Assembly (NCBI GenBank): GCA_946886635.1
Contig: CAMPIW010000010.1
Coordinates: forward strand, 1-8,959
Source: an uncultured Candidatus Saccharibacteria bacterium
Lineage (GTDB): Bacteria > Patescibacteria > Saccharimonadia > Saccharimonadales > UBA1547
Direction: 5' to 3'
DNA: 8,959 nt
Below, in pieces: positions 1 through 6,925 of this stretch. The translations under genes were made by a program, and so were the position numbers. Positions within the stretch are counted from its first letter, which is position 1; every line of letters starts with the position of its first letter. The notes under the pieces were generated by a model, which worked only from the letters and a program-made list of their open reading frames with translations, had not been told where the DNA came from and did no database searches.

Positions 1-84
1 CTCACCCATTGGGTGCGTCCTTTTAGTCCCTGAGCCTTCAATAACTCGGCCGCCATAGGTGCCTGAAATCAATCTAATATTCAT
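1..84 (-). CDS. rsmD: 16S rRNA (guanine(966)-N2)-methyltransferase RsmD, N-terminal fragment
   Basis: Only the first 28 codons are in the window; the gene runs off the left edge. The visible peptide starts MNIRLISGTYGGRVIEG and continues with TKRTHPMGE. This fits the RsmD opening (R-I-I-A/S-G-x-x-x-G-R, then a basic T-R/H-P segment that leads into V-R-x-A-L-F, here just outside). The family uses S-adenosylmethionine to methylate G966 of 16S rRNA during 30S assembly. The ATG shares one base with the TAA of the upstream gene (TAATG at 82-86 on the minus strand), so translation is probably coupled; only a weak AAAGG lies further upstream. An rsmD close behind recG is a known bacterial neighbourhood, which strengthens the call. 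The SAM-binding and NPPY motifs lie outside the window, so identity rests on the N-terminus and context. Confidence 0.85.
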   Translation of the reverse strand, partial: MNIRLISGTYGGRVIEGSGTKRTHPMGE

Positions 85-890
85 TATTCGCTTATACCTT
101 TCGTCGTTGCATACCAAGCCAAACAAACATTTTTCATAATAAGTGGTGCGAGCTTTCTACGTGTAGTGCCACCAAGATACGCCGACCATCCGGTTTTCAT
201 GTACTCTTGATAAGTTCCAAGGTCGTCAATCACTTTAATTGATTCAAGAAAATATGGAATAAACCCTTCATTTTCTATTCGTTCCAAGTCTTGTTCTTTA
301 ATGCCGATACTTTTAAAACTCCCCAGTGAAATTGCCGATGAAACACCTAGTTCGTAGCCAACATGAGCCGAAAAGATTCCACCCGAACCCCAGTACTGCC
401 AATTTTTTGAAATCGTATCTCGACGATTAATTCCAGTGATCATAATTTTATCCCTGGTGGACGCTCGTTCGTTGTGCGCCTTCCCCCATAACTCTTCGAT
501 TTTTTCAGCCAATGGGTAGTGATGCGCTGGCGTGAGCCCATCAACAATAGCATGCGAAAGCCAGGCTGCTTCAAACCCGGCACGAATTTCATCTTTTGCC
601 TTAAGTGCTACACCAAGGTTGTACATGTGATCCTTAATGAGCCCAACAAGCGGGTCATTCGCACCAGCCGCAGGATTAATAAAGTGCCACGGCTCGTCTA
701 TTGAAGGACTCTTACTTTTAATGCCGTCTGGACCATTTCTGCCCTCAAAATGCAAAATAGTTTTAATCGATGGAAAAAATGAAGCGTGTCCTATGTGATG
801 AATAAGATGTTTTTTAGCAACGCGATCAATGCGCTGATGAGCGCCGGCTACATTGCCAGATTTGTTGTGAAAAGTTGTTCCTGCGTACAT
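84..890 (-). CDS. Zinc-dependent phospholipase C / S1-P1 nuclease-like protein, function unknown
   Basis: A 268-residue protein with no confident name. The pattern H113-x3-D117-x5-H123 followed by H176-x3-E180 has the same internal spacing as the zinc ligands of Bacillus cereus phospholipase C (H118, D122, H128, H142, E146). H69 in DEPWHF and H18 in GAHQRID are plausible counterparts of PLC H69 and H14, and D55 or D65 of the third-site aspartate. This suggests an all-helical trinuclear-zinc hydrolase fold. I see no signal peptide or membrane segment, whereas characterised PLC and P1 nuclease are secreted and use a processed N-terminal Trp as a ligand; here the start is MYAGTTFHN. Substrate is unknown: phospholipid, nucleic acid, or something else. 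The start lies 4 nt after the recG stop, is the only upstream ATG possible without overlap, and lacks a clear Shine-Dalgarno, so it is probably translated by coupling. It sits between recG and rsmD in one operon. Confidence 0.62.
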   Translation of the reverse strand: MYAGTTFHNKSGNVAGAHQRIDRVAKKHLIHHIGHASFFPSIKTILHFEGRNGPDGIKSKSPSIDEPWHFINPAAGANDPLVGLIKDHMYNLGVALKAKDEIRAGFEAAWLSHAIVDGLTPAHHYPLAEKIEELWGKAHNERASTRDKIMITGINRRDTISKNWQYWGSGGIFSAHVGYELGVSSAISLGSFKSIGIKEQDLERIENEGFIPYFLESIKVIDDLGTYQEYMKTGWSAYLGGTTRRKLAPLIMKNVCLAWYATTKGISE

Positions 891-894
891 AGTT

Positions 895-2925
895 CTAATT
901 TAGGGTCGTCAATCGTTGATAAGTTTCAACCTGACGGGCCAACTGAGTATAGTCTAGCAGATTTTCACCCGAGGAGACGAACTGCTTTGCCGCCGATTGA
1001 GCTCGAGCGATTAACTTCGTGTCCGCCAGCGTTGCAACTTGGAGATTTAATGCTCCGTGTTGGGCGCGTCCATATATTTCACCCGGCCCGCGTAGCTTCA
1101 GGTCAACCTCTGCCAAGTAAAATCCGTCGTTACTTTTTTCAATTTCTTTTAAACGCTGGCTTGGTTTTTTGCTATCACTCGGCACAATATAACAGTAGCT
1201 TTGATGTTCACTTCGCCCAACACGACCCCTTAATTGGTGGAGTTGGGCCAGCCCAAAGCGATCGCCGTCCTCGATTAACATCACAGTGGCATTTGGCACA
1301 TCAACACCAACTTCAACAACCGTTGTACTCACAAGTACATCAATAGTTCCTCTGGCGAATTCTGACATAACACTTTCTTTGTCGCTCGAGCTTAACTTTC
1401 CGTGAAGTAGTCCAATAGTACGGTGTTTAAACACAGAGCTTTTGAGGCGTTTATACTCGGCTTCAACACTTTTTAAATCATTTTCAGGGTTATGGTCAAT
1501 AAGGTTACAAATAACATAGGCCTGGCGACCAGCCGCAACCTGTTCGTCAATTTTTGCGTATAGCTGCGCACGACTATTCGGCGACCATATTTTTGTTTCA
1601 ATAGGTTTTCGATTTGCAGGTTTTTCATTAAGAATTGAGATGTCCAGTTCGCCGTACACAGTTAAAGCTAGGCTTCTTGGAATTGGCGTTGCCGTCATTG
1701 CTAAAAGATGGGGCATTTTTTTAGATTTTTTTAATAGTTCTTGCCGTTGGGCAACACCAAAACGATGCTGTTCGTCAATAACGACAAAACCAAGTTTACG
1801 AAACTGTACGCCCGATTGAATAAGTGCATGCGTACCAATGACTACGTCGACTTCACCGTTTTCGATTGCTGCGTACAGTACTTGGCGCGCTTTTCCTTTG
1901 ACACTTCCTGTCAGCAAGCCCACCTTAACGCCGAATGGAGATAATAATGTATCAAGTGTCAACGCATGTTGATTGGCAAGAATCTCGGTGGGTGCCATTA
2001 ACGCCGTTTGAAAGCCTTCATGGGCTGCTTGTCGGGCTGCGAGCCCTGCAACAACAGTCTTACCCGCACCTACATCACCCTGAAGCAGTCTGTTCATTGG
2101 CGTAGCGCTTTCAAAATCCTGTAAAATATCCCACGCCGCTATTCGCTGTGCATTTGTAAGATCAAACGGTAATTGTTTAACAAAGTCCTTTACTACCTGC
2201 TGGTTAAACGGTATTTGCCAGCCTTCTAATTTTGCATTTTCCTGCTTATTAAGCTGGCTGGCCAAGAGAAGTTGAAACAGCTCTTCAAAAGCAAGGCGTT
2301 CACGTGCTTCATCGGCTTGCTCGTGTGTTTCAGGAAAATGCATACCCAAAAGCGCGTCACTATAGCTGTACAGTTTTTCCGCTTTAACAATTGTATCGGG
2401 GAGCGTTTCGGGGAGCATAGTAATAAGCGGTTTAAGTTCACCAAGTATCTTGCGAACGAGTGCGGTTTTTAAACCAGCGACTGCACGATATATTGGAACA
2501 ACTTTGTCGGTGGCAGTGGGAAGTTCACTCGATTTCTCGGCGCTTGGATTTGTTAGCTGGTAGCGATTGTAGCTAAACTCAAACTCACCAGAAAATAAAA
2601 ACTCAGCGCCACCGGCAAGCTGTGCCGTTCGATACGGCTGATTAAACCAAACCGCCTGAATTTTACCAGAATCATCAACCAGCGTTGCTGTCGTAACGCG
2701 CATGCCTCTTCTAACTGGCCGCGTTTCTATTTTTTCACACCTAGCTTTAACGGTTACTTTTCCCGGCGCAATGTCGGCGATACGCGATACTTGTGAGTAA
2801 TCTTCGTAAGCACGCGGAAGAAAAGTGATTAAATCACCAACGGTTTTAAGGCCAGCGGCACGAAGTTGTTCATTCGTTTTTTCGCCAACTCCCTTTATTT
2901 TTTCGAGCGATGTCGAAAGGTTCAT
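895..2925 (-). CDS. recG: ATP-dependent DNA helicase RecG
   Basis: A full-length 676-residue RecG, within the usual size of the family. RecG is a monomeric superfamily 2 translocase that remodels stalled replication forks, D-loops and Holliday junctions. The N-terminal wedge/OB region (about 1-140) contains FLPRAYEDYS near 35-44 and an OB-type strand set around 55-125. The motor carries Walker A GDVGAGKT (283-290), the RecG form of motif II DEQH (384-387), motif III TATPIPRS (411-418), motif V around STTVVEVGVDVP (533-544), and motif VI QLRGRVGRS (564-572). The C-terminal RGPGEIYG (612-619) marks the TRG translocation region, but the following residues read RAQHG where a TRQSG-like sequence is common. 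The start follows the tyrS stop by 9 nt with no recognisable Shine-Dalgarno, so coupling to tyrS is likely. The stop is TAG. Confidence 0.98.
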   Translation of the reverse strand: MNLSTSLEKIKGVGEKTNEQLRAAGLKTVGDLITFLPRAYEDYSQVSRIADIAPGKVTVKARCEKIETRPVRRGMRVTTATLVDDSGKIQAVWFNQPYRTAQLAGGAEFLFSGEFEFSYNRYQLTNPSAEKSSELPTATDKVVPIYRAVAGLKTALVRKILGELKPLITMLPETLPDTIVKAEKLYSYSDALLGMHFPETHEQADEARERLAFEELFQLLLASQLNKQENAKLEGWQIPFNQQVVKDFVKQLPFDLTNAQRIAAWDILQDFESATPMNRLLQGDVGAGKTVVAGLAARQAAHEGFQTALMAPTEILANQHALTLDTLLSPFGVKVGLLTGSVKGKARQVLYAAIENGEVDVVIGTHALIQSGVQFRKLGFVVIDEQHRFGVAQRQELLKKSKKMPHLLAMTATPIPRSLALTVYGELDISILNEKPANRKPIETKIWSPNSRAQLYAKIDEQVAAGRQAYVICNLIDHNPENDLKSVEAEYKRLKSSVFKHRTIGLLHGKLSSSDKESVMSEFARGTIDVLVSTTVVEVGVDVPNATVMLIEDGDRFGLAQLHQLRGRVGRSEHQSYCYIVPSDSKKPSQRLKEIEKSNDGFYLAEVDLKLRGPGEIYGRAQHGALNLQVATLADTKLIARAQSAAKQFVSSGENLLDYTQLARQVETYQRLTTLN

Positions 2926-2934
2926 ATATCTATT

Positions 2935-4149
2935 CTAGCGTACAAGTATAAAGGTATTTTTACCCTTTTTTACAAGCGCTGTTTCGTTAATTACTGTATC
3001 CGAGATAATTTTCTCGCCATTAATAGAAATTGCGCCGCCCTCAATTAAACGCCGAGCTTCACCGTTACTCGATGCAGCCCCAGTCTTAACGAGGAGCTCT
3101 ACAACAGAATCGCCTAGCGCACCTGTTGAAATTTCACCAGCCAACATAGCAATGTCTTCATCGTTAAGTTCGGTGATTGTAGCGCCACCAAAGAGTACGC
3201 GCGTCACTTTTTCAACATTCTCAGCGCGCGCTGCACCGTGAACAATTGTTGTTGTTTCACGAGCCAATGTTTTTTGCGCTTCTCGAGCACCGGGATTTGA
3301 AGCTACTTGGTTGGCCATACGATCGATTGCTTCTTTATCAAGGAGTGTGTAAATTTTTGCGTAGTCAACCACACCTTCATCGTCCGCATTAAGCCAAAAT
3401 TGGTAAAACTTGTAGACACTTGTTTTATTCGAATCGAGCCAAATAGCACCGTCTTCAGATTTACCAAATTTTTTACCTGTGGCTTTATTAATAACTAGCG
3501 GCGTTGAATAGACATGCGCTTCGCCACCTTCAACACGTCGAATTAAATCAACTCCAGAAATTGAATTACCCCACTGATCGGCACCACACACCTGTAAGGT
3601 CACGCCGTGGTTGCGATACAAATCAAGGAAATCGTATCCCTGAATAAGTGAATAACTAAACTCGGCGTAACTAATACCCGAACCGCCCTCACCGAGGCGT
3701 GCTTGTACAAAATCGCGACCAAGCATTTGACTTATTGGAACGTGCTTACCAACTTCACGCAGAAATGTAAGGTAGTTCATATCCTTAAACCAATCGTAAT
3801 TATCAACCATCTCAAATGATTGACCGGCAAAAACAGTTTGGTACTGCTTCGAAATTGCTTTTTTATTACGCGCAATATCATCGAGTGTCTGCAAATTACG
3901 TTCGTCTTTTTTACCATCCGGATCACCAATCATACCGGTAGCCCCACCCACAAGTAGGTAGGCTTTATGTCCAGCATTAATGAAATGACGCACCATCATA
4001 GCAGCGGCAAGATTACCAATCGTCATGCTATCGGCACTAGGGTCAACGCCCCAATAAAAAGAGATAGAACCCTTATCTAGTTCTTTAATATCAGGGTAGG
4101 TCATTTGATTGACAAAGCCGCGCCAGGTCAACTCATCAGATAGGGTCAT
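2935..4149 (-). CDS. tyrS: Tyrosine--tRNA ligase
   Basis: A 404-residue class Ic synthetase that activates tyrosine with ATP and charges tRNA-Tyr in the cytoplasm. The Rossmann catalytic domain (about 1-235) includes GGATGMIGDPDGKKDER (68-84), the tyrosine-pocket residues Y166, Q170 and D173 in YSLIQGYDF, DQWGN (191-195), and the KMSKS-type loop KFGKS (227-231). A helical anticodon-binding region follows, and the end (about 345-404) is an S4-like RNA-binding domain with GGAISINGEKI. The HIGH motif is degenerate: residues 43-46 read TIGN within DPSADSMTIGN. Every other signature is intact, so I call it functional. It heads a minus-strand operon with recG, the PLC-like gene and rsmD. The start is preceded by a purine-rich GAGAGAAGGC run, with GAGAG about 7 nt from the ATG. 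The leader is too short for a T-box. The stop is TAG. Confidence 0.98.
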   Translation of the reverse strand: MTLSDELTWRGFVNQMTYPDIKELDKGSISFYWGVDPSADSMTIGNLAAAMMVRHFINAGHKAYLLVGGATGMIGDPDGKKDERNLQTLDDIARNKKAISKQYQTVFAGQSFEMVDNYDWFKDMNYLTFLREVGKHVPISQMLGRDFVQARLGEGGSGISYAEFSYSLIQGYDFLDLYRNHGVTLQVCGADQWGNSISGVDLIRRVEGGEAHVYSTPLVINKATGKKFGKSEDGAIWLDSNKTSVYKFYQFWLNADDEGVVDYAKIYTLLDKEAIDRMANQVASNPGAREAQKTLARETTTIVHGAARAENVEKVTRVLFGGATITELNDEDIAMLAGEISTGALGDSVVELLVKTGAASSNGEARRLIEGGAISINGEKIISDTVINETALVKKGKNTFILVR

Positions 4150-4181
4150 GCCTTCTCTCTTTCTCTTTAATTACTCTAGTA

Positions 4182-4190
4182 AGTATATCA
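4182..4190 (-). promoter_or_regulatory. Extended -10 promoter for the tyrS operon
   Basis: Read on the minus strand this is TGATATACT, an extended -10 (TGnTATACT). No convincing -35 hexamer lies 16-18 nt upstream. Transcription would start near 4175 and give a leader of about 26 nt before the tyrS ATG at 4149. No promoter-like element was noticed between the downstream genes, whose spacing is 9 nt or less, so this probably drives tyrS, recG, the PLC-like gene and rsmD together. The call rests on motif match and position only. Confidence 0.6.
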
Positions 4191-4218
4191 AAAAATACAG
4201 TTTGCACACAGAAAATAA

Positions 4219-4227
4219 TGCTATAAT
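4219..4227 (+). promoter_or_regulatory. Extended -10 promoter for the PBP gene
   Basis: The sequence TGCTATAAT is a perfect extended -10 (TGn plus TATAAT). A TTGCAC at 4202-4207 resembles a -35, but the spacer of 14 nt is too short, so the extended -10 probably carries most of the recognition. Start of transcription is expected near 4234, leaving about 27 nt of leader. It is divergent from and about 30 bp away from the tyrS extended -10, so polymerases at the two sites would cover overlapping DNA. Confidence 0.7.
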
Positions 4228-4260
4228 GGATACCAGTAAACTGCTTATGAGAATTGAGTT

Positions 4261-6873
4261 ATGGTGAGTAAGAAAAAACCTGCGAAAAATATTAGTCTGT
4301 ATTCGAATTTGTCGAAGAAGCGCAAAACCAAAAAAGATGCTGAAGCAAGGCGACGCGCCGAGTATTTAGCAACGCTACCAAAGCACCCGGTGCGTCGTTT
4401 CTTTTACCAAATGCACCCAAAACGTTTTTGGGCATATTGGTTTAGCAAACGCGGCATGATGATGGCGTTAAAAGTAGCTGGTATTGCTGTACTCCTTGTT
4501 GCACTATTTGTCGGTGGTCTTTTTGCCTACTTCCGTAAAGACCTTGACCAAATTCGTCCAGGCGAAATTGATAAACGCGTTCAAACAACCGTTACAACCT
4601 ATCTCGATCGAAATGGCAATGTCCTTTGGGAAGATAAAGGTGACGGTAATTACAAGCTTGTCGTAGAAAGCGATGAGTTAAGCCTCAACCTCAAGCGCGC
4701 TACTGTCGCAATTGAAGATCGCGACTTCTTCCAGCACAGTGGGGTAAGCTTCACGGGTACGGCTCGCGCTGCAATTAATAACTTTACGGGTGGCGAAATT
4801 CAGGGTGGCTCAACCCTTACTCAACAGCTCGTTAAGCAGGTGTTCTTCGCCGACGAAGCAAGTGACCGTGGTTTTGGTGGTATTCCTCGAAAAATTAAAG
4901 AGCTTATTTTGGCAATTGAAATTGAGCGCATGTACGATAAGGATCAAATTCTAACACTCTACCTCAACGAGTCACCGTACGGTGGGCGTCGTAATGGTGC
5001 AGAATCAGGGGCGCAAACGTACTTCGGCAAGTCCGCTAAAGAACTCTCGATTCCTGAAGCCGCTCTGCTTGCGGCAATTCCAAATAACCCATCTGTTTAT
5101 GACCCTTACAATATAGCAGGACACGAAGCGCTTATTGCCCGCCAGCACCAAGTACTTAAAGATATGCTTGAGTTGAATTACATTAATAAGGCTCAGTATG
5201 ATGAAGCTATCGCCTTCCCAATTCTCGACAGCATTCTTCCACAGACAAGTCAGTACCAGAACATAAAAGCTCCTCACTTCGTGCAAATGGTTCGTTCTCA
5301 ATTAGAAAAAGAACTTGGTACGACAACCGTTGGACGTGGTGGACTTACCGTTAAAACAACCCTCGACATTCGTATTCAAAACAAACTCGAAGAAGCAATG
5401 GACGACATGTTCGGTTCGTACGTTCCCGACTGGGCAGGCTTTACAAACGGGGCTGCAACTGTCGAAGACACTCAAACAGGTCAAATTGTTGCACTCGTAG
5501 GGAGCCGTGACTTCAAATATGAAGGATTTGGGCAAGATAACGCAGCAACCGCTTACATTCAACCGGGCTCAACCGTAAAGGGGCTTGTATACGCAGAACT
5601 TTTCCAGCAAAAACCTGAAGGCCAACGAAACTACGGTAGCGGAAGCATCCTCGTTGACGAACCGATTGATTCGATTTATGGTGCGAAGCTCCAAAACGCC
5701 GACCGTAAGTATAGGGGCGCTGTTACCATTCGTACAAGCCTTGCAACATCACGTAACGTTCCGGCGGTAAAAGCTATGTATATTTCGGGTGTCGAAAACA
5801 CCATAAACACAATTCGCGATATGGGTGCAAAAAGCTACTGTACAATTGGCGCCGACAAGCAAGCGGGTCTGGCATCAGCAATTGGTGGCTGTGGACTTCA
5901 ACAGATCGATTTGGTAAATGCCTACGCATCGCTCGCAAGGCAGGGTGTTTATAAGCCACAATCAAGTATCCTTGAAGTGAAAAACACCTCAGGAGAGGTG
6001 TTGAAGAAGTGGTCAGATGTAGAAGGTAAGCAAATTATCGATGCTCAATCAGCCTACGTTGTTACTGACATTCTTAGTGACACCAGGGCAAGCGCGTCGC
6101 TTGGTAATTATGCCGCTAAAAACATTCCAGGAGTAAAAACTGCAACCAAAACTGGTACATCCGACAAGGGTGGAAATGCGAAAGACCTTTGGATGATGAG
6201 TTACAGCCCAGCACTTACTATGGGGGTATGGCTTGGTAATCCAGATACGACGATTCTTAAAAAAGGTACATCATCACTTGGTAGCCCAATTATCGCTTCT
6301 GTCATGGAGTATGCTCACAAAGAAGTGTATGCTTCTGAAGGAAAATGGAAATCTGGCGATTGGTTCACTCAACCGACTGGTATACAGCGCATTGGCAACG
6401 AAGTGTATCCAGCATGGTGGAACAAAACCCAAGGCCAAACAAACTTCAAACTTACATTCGACAAACTATCAAAGAAACTGGCCACTGATTGTACCCCAGA
6501 AGGCGCAAAGATTGTAGTCGACGTTATAAAAACTGTCGATCCCGTAACCAAAAAAGAATCATACGGTAATGTACCCGATGGGTACAACAGCAGGGAAAGT
6601 GACGATAGACACAGTTGTAACGACAGTAGGCCTACTATCTCAGCAATCGAAAGCAATGGCTCAGACTCGATTACCTTTAATATAACTGCAGGGACGTTTC
6701 CAGTAAGCCTCTCTGGTGTTTCAGCAAGCTCTGGCGGTACTGCGCTTTCAGTGACAAAAAATGGCGGCGGATATAAAGCGACTGGAGCAATTTCAGGACC
6801 AGTAACAATCAATGTTACTGACACCGGCTATTACACAGCGACTAAAACAAGTACGAGTACAAGTACCGATTGA
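4261..6873 (+). CDS. Class A penicillin-binding protein (bifunctional transglycosylase/transpeptidase, PBP1A type)
   Basis: An 870-residue bifunctional peptidoglycan synthase that polymerises lipid II and cross-links stem peptides outside the membrane. A basic cytoplasmic N-terminus (1-65) precedes one transmembrane segment (about 67-91). The GT51 domain (about 120-295) shows EDRDFFQHSG with catalytic Glu at 152, GGSTLTQQLVK (182-192), RKIKELILAIEIER (210-223) with the second Glu at 214, and ILTLYLN (230-236). The transpeptidase domain (about 395-690) has S437-T-V-K440, S497-R-N499 and K630-T-G-T633. After about 790 comes an Ig-like, beta-rich stretch and a Thr/Ser tail. Four extracytoplasmic cysteines (527, 544, 744, 786) could form two disulfides. 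An in-frame TGA at 4255-4257 fixes 4261 as the first possible ATG; the Shine-Dalgarno is weak. It is transcribed alone, divergent from tyrS, and stops at TGA. The mrcA/ponA label would fit the family, but I leave the symbol empty. Confidence 0.96.
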   Translation: MVSKKKPAKNISLYSNLSKKRKTKKDAEARRRAEYLATLPKHPVRRFFYQMHPKRFWAYWFSKRGMMMALKVAGIAVLLVALFVGGLFAYFRKDLDQIRPGEIDKRVQTTVTTYLDRNGNVLWEDKGDGNYKLVVESDELSLNLKRATVAIEDRDFFQHSGVSFTGTARAAINNFTGGEIQGGSTLTQQLVKQVFFADEASDRGFGGIPRKIKELILAIEIERMYDKDQILTLYLNESPYGGRRNGAESGAQTYFGKSAKELSIPEAALLAAIPNNPSVYDPYNIAGHEALIARQHQVLKDMLELNYINKAQYDEAIAFPILDSILPQTSQYQNIKAPHFVQMVRSQLEKELGTTTVGRGGLTVKTTLDIRIQNKLEEAMDDMFGSYVPDWAGFTNGAATVEDTQTGQIVALVGSRDFKYEGFGQDNAATAYIQPGSTVKGLVYAELFQQKPEGQRNYGSGSILVDEPIDSIYGAKLQNADRKYRGAVTIRTSLATSRNVPAVKAMYISGVENTINTIRDMGAKSYCTIGADKQAGLASAIGGCGLQQIDLVNAYASLARQGVYKPQSSILEVKNTSGEVLKKWSDVEGKQIIDAQSAYVVTDILSDTRASASLGNYAAKNIPGVKTATKTGTSDKGGNAKDLWMMSYSPALTMGVWLGNPDTTILKKGTSSLGSPIIASVMEYAHKEVYASEGKWKSGDWFTQPTGIQRIGNEVYPAWWNKTQGQTNFKLTFDKLSKKLATDCTPEGAKIVVDVIKTVDPVTKKESYGNVPDGYNSRESDDRHSCNDSRPTISAIESNGSDSITFNITAGTFPVSLSGVSASSGGTALSVTKNGGGYKATGAISGPVTINVTDTGYYTATKTSTSTSTD
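5983..6002. repeat. Perfect 8-bp inverted repeat inside the PBP gene
   Basis: AACACCTC, a four-base AGGA loop, then GAGGTGTT form a perfect hairpin on either strand. It lies in codons 575-581 (NTSGEVL) near the back of the transpeptidase domain. No T-run follows, so it is not a standard terminator. The sequence is seen directly; any role is unproven. Confidence 0.45.
6849..6866 (+). repeat. Three tandem RAGTAC hexamers at the 3' end of the PBP gene
   Basis: AAGTAC, GAGTAC and AAGTAC stand in direct succession and encode three alternating Ser/Thr pairs in the terminal TKTSTSTSTD. The in-frame hexamer unit means copy-number change would lengthen or shorten the tail by two residues without a frameshift. 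Confidence 0.7.
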
Positions 6874-6925
6874 AGGGACCGGTCTGGTCGCTCCCCTCGA
6901 GGAAGACACTAAAAAGATTAGTCTT
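6874..6925. terminator. Convergent gene boundary with small inverted repeats, possible bidirectional terminator
   Basis: Only 44 bp separate the PBP stop (6871-6873) from the PIN-TRAM stop (6918-6920). Seen here are the palindromes GACCGGTC (6877-6884) and CCTCGAGG (6895-6902), and a stem-loop at 6903-6925 with eight pairs (AAGA+CTAA against TTAGTCTT), a 2-nt bulge and a 5-nt loop. The last one overlaps the end of the PIN-TRAM gene. None is followed by a convincing T-run on either strand, so intrinsic termination is a weak inference from position. Confidence 0.3.

Noticed and set aside
1258..1265. GCGATCGC octamer (a second copy occurs near 8443), resembling the cyanobacterial HIP1 repeat
   Set aside because: Both copies encode Gly-Asp-Arg in conserved protein motifs, and two copies in 9 kb is not the dense pattern of HIP1.
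786..1346. A 186-codon plus-strand frame across the PLC-like/recG junction
   Set aside because: It is antisense to two well-supported genes, has low-complexity composition and shows no recognisable motif.
4202..4207. TTGCAC as a -35 element for the PBP promoter
   Set aside because: The spacer to TATAAT is only 14 nt, so I treat the promoter as extended -10 type.
4150..4260. T-box or other riboswitch upstream of tyrS
   Set aside because: The predicted leader is about 26 nt, far too short for a T-box, and no T-box sequence was seen.
6369..6824. A 151-codon minus-strand frame within the PBP 3' end
   Set aside because: It lies opposite a clear PBP reading frame and its sequence reads as the antisense of that gene.
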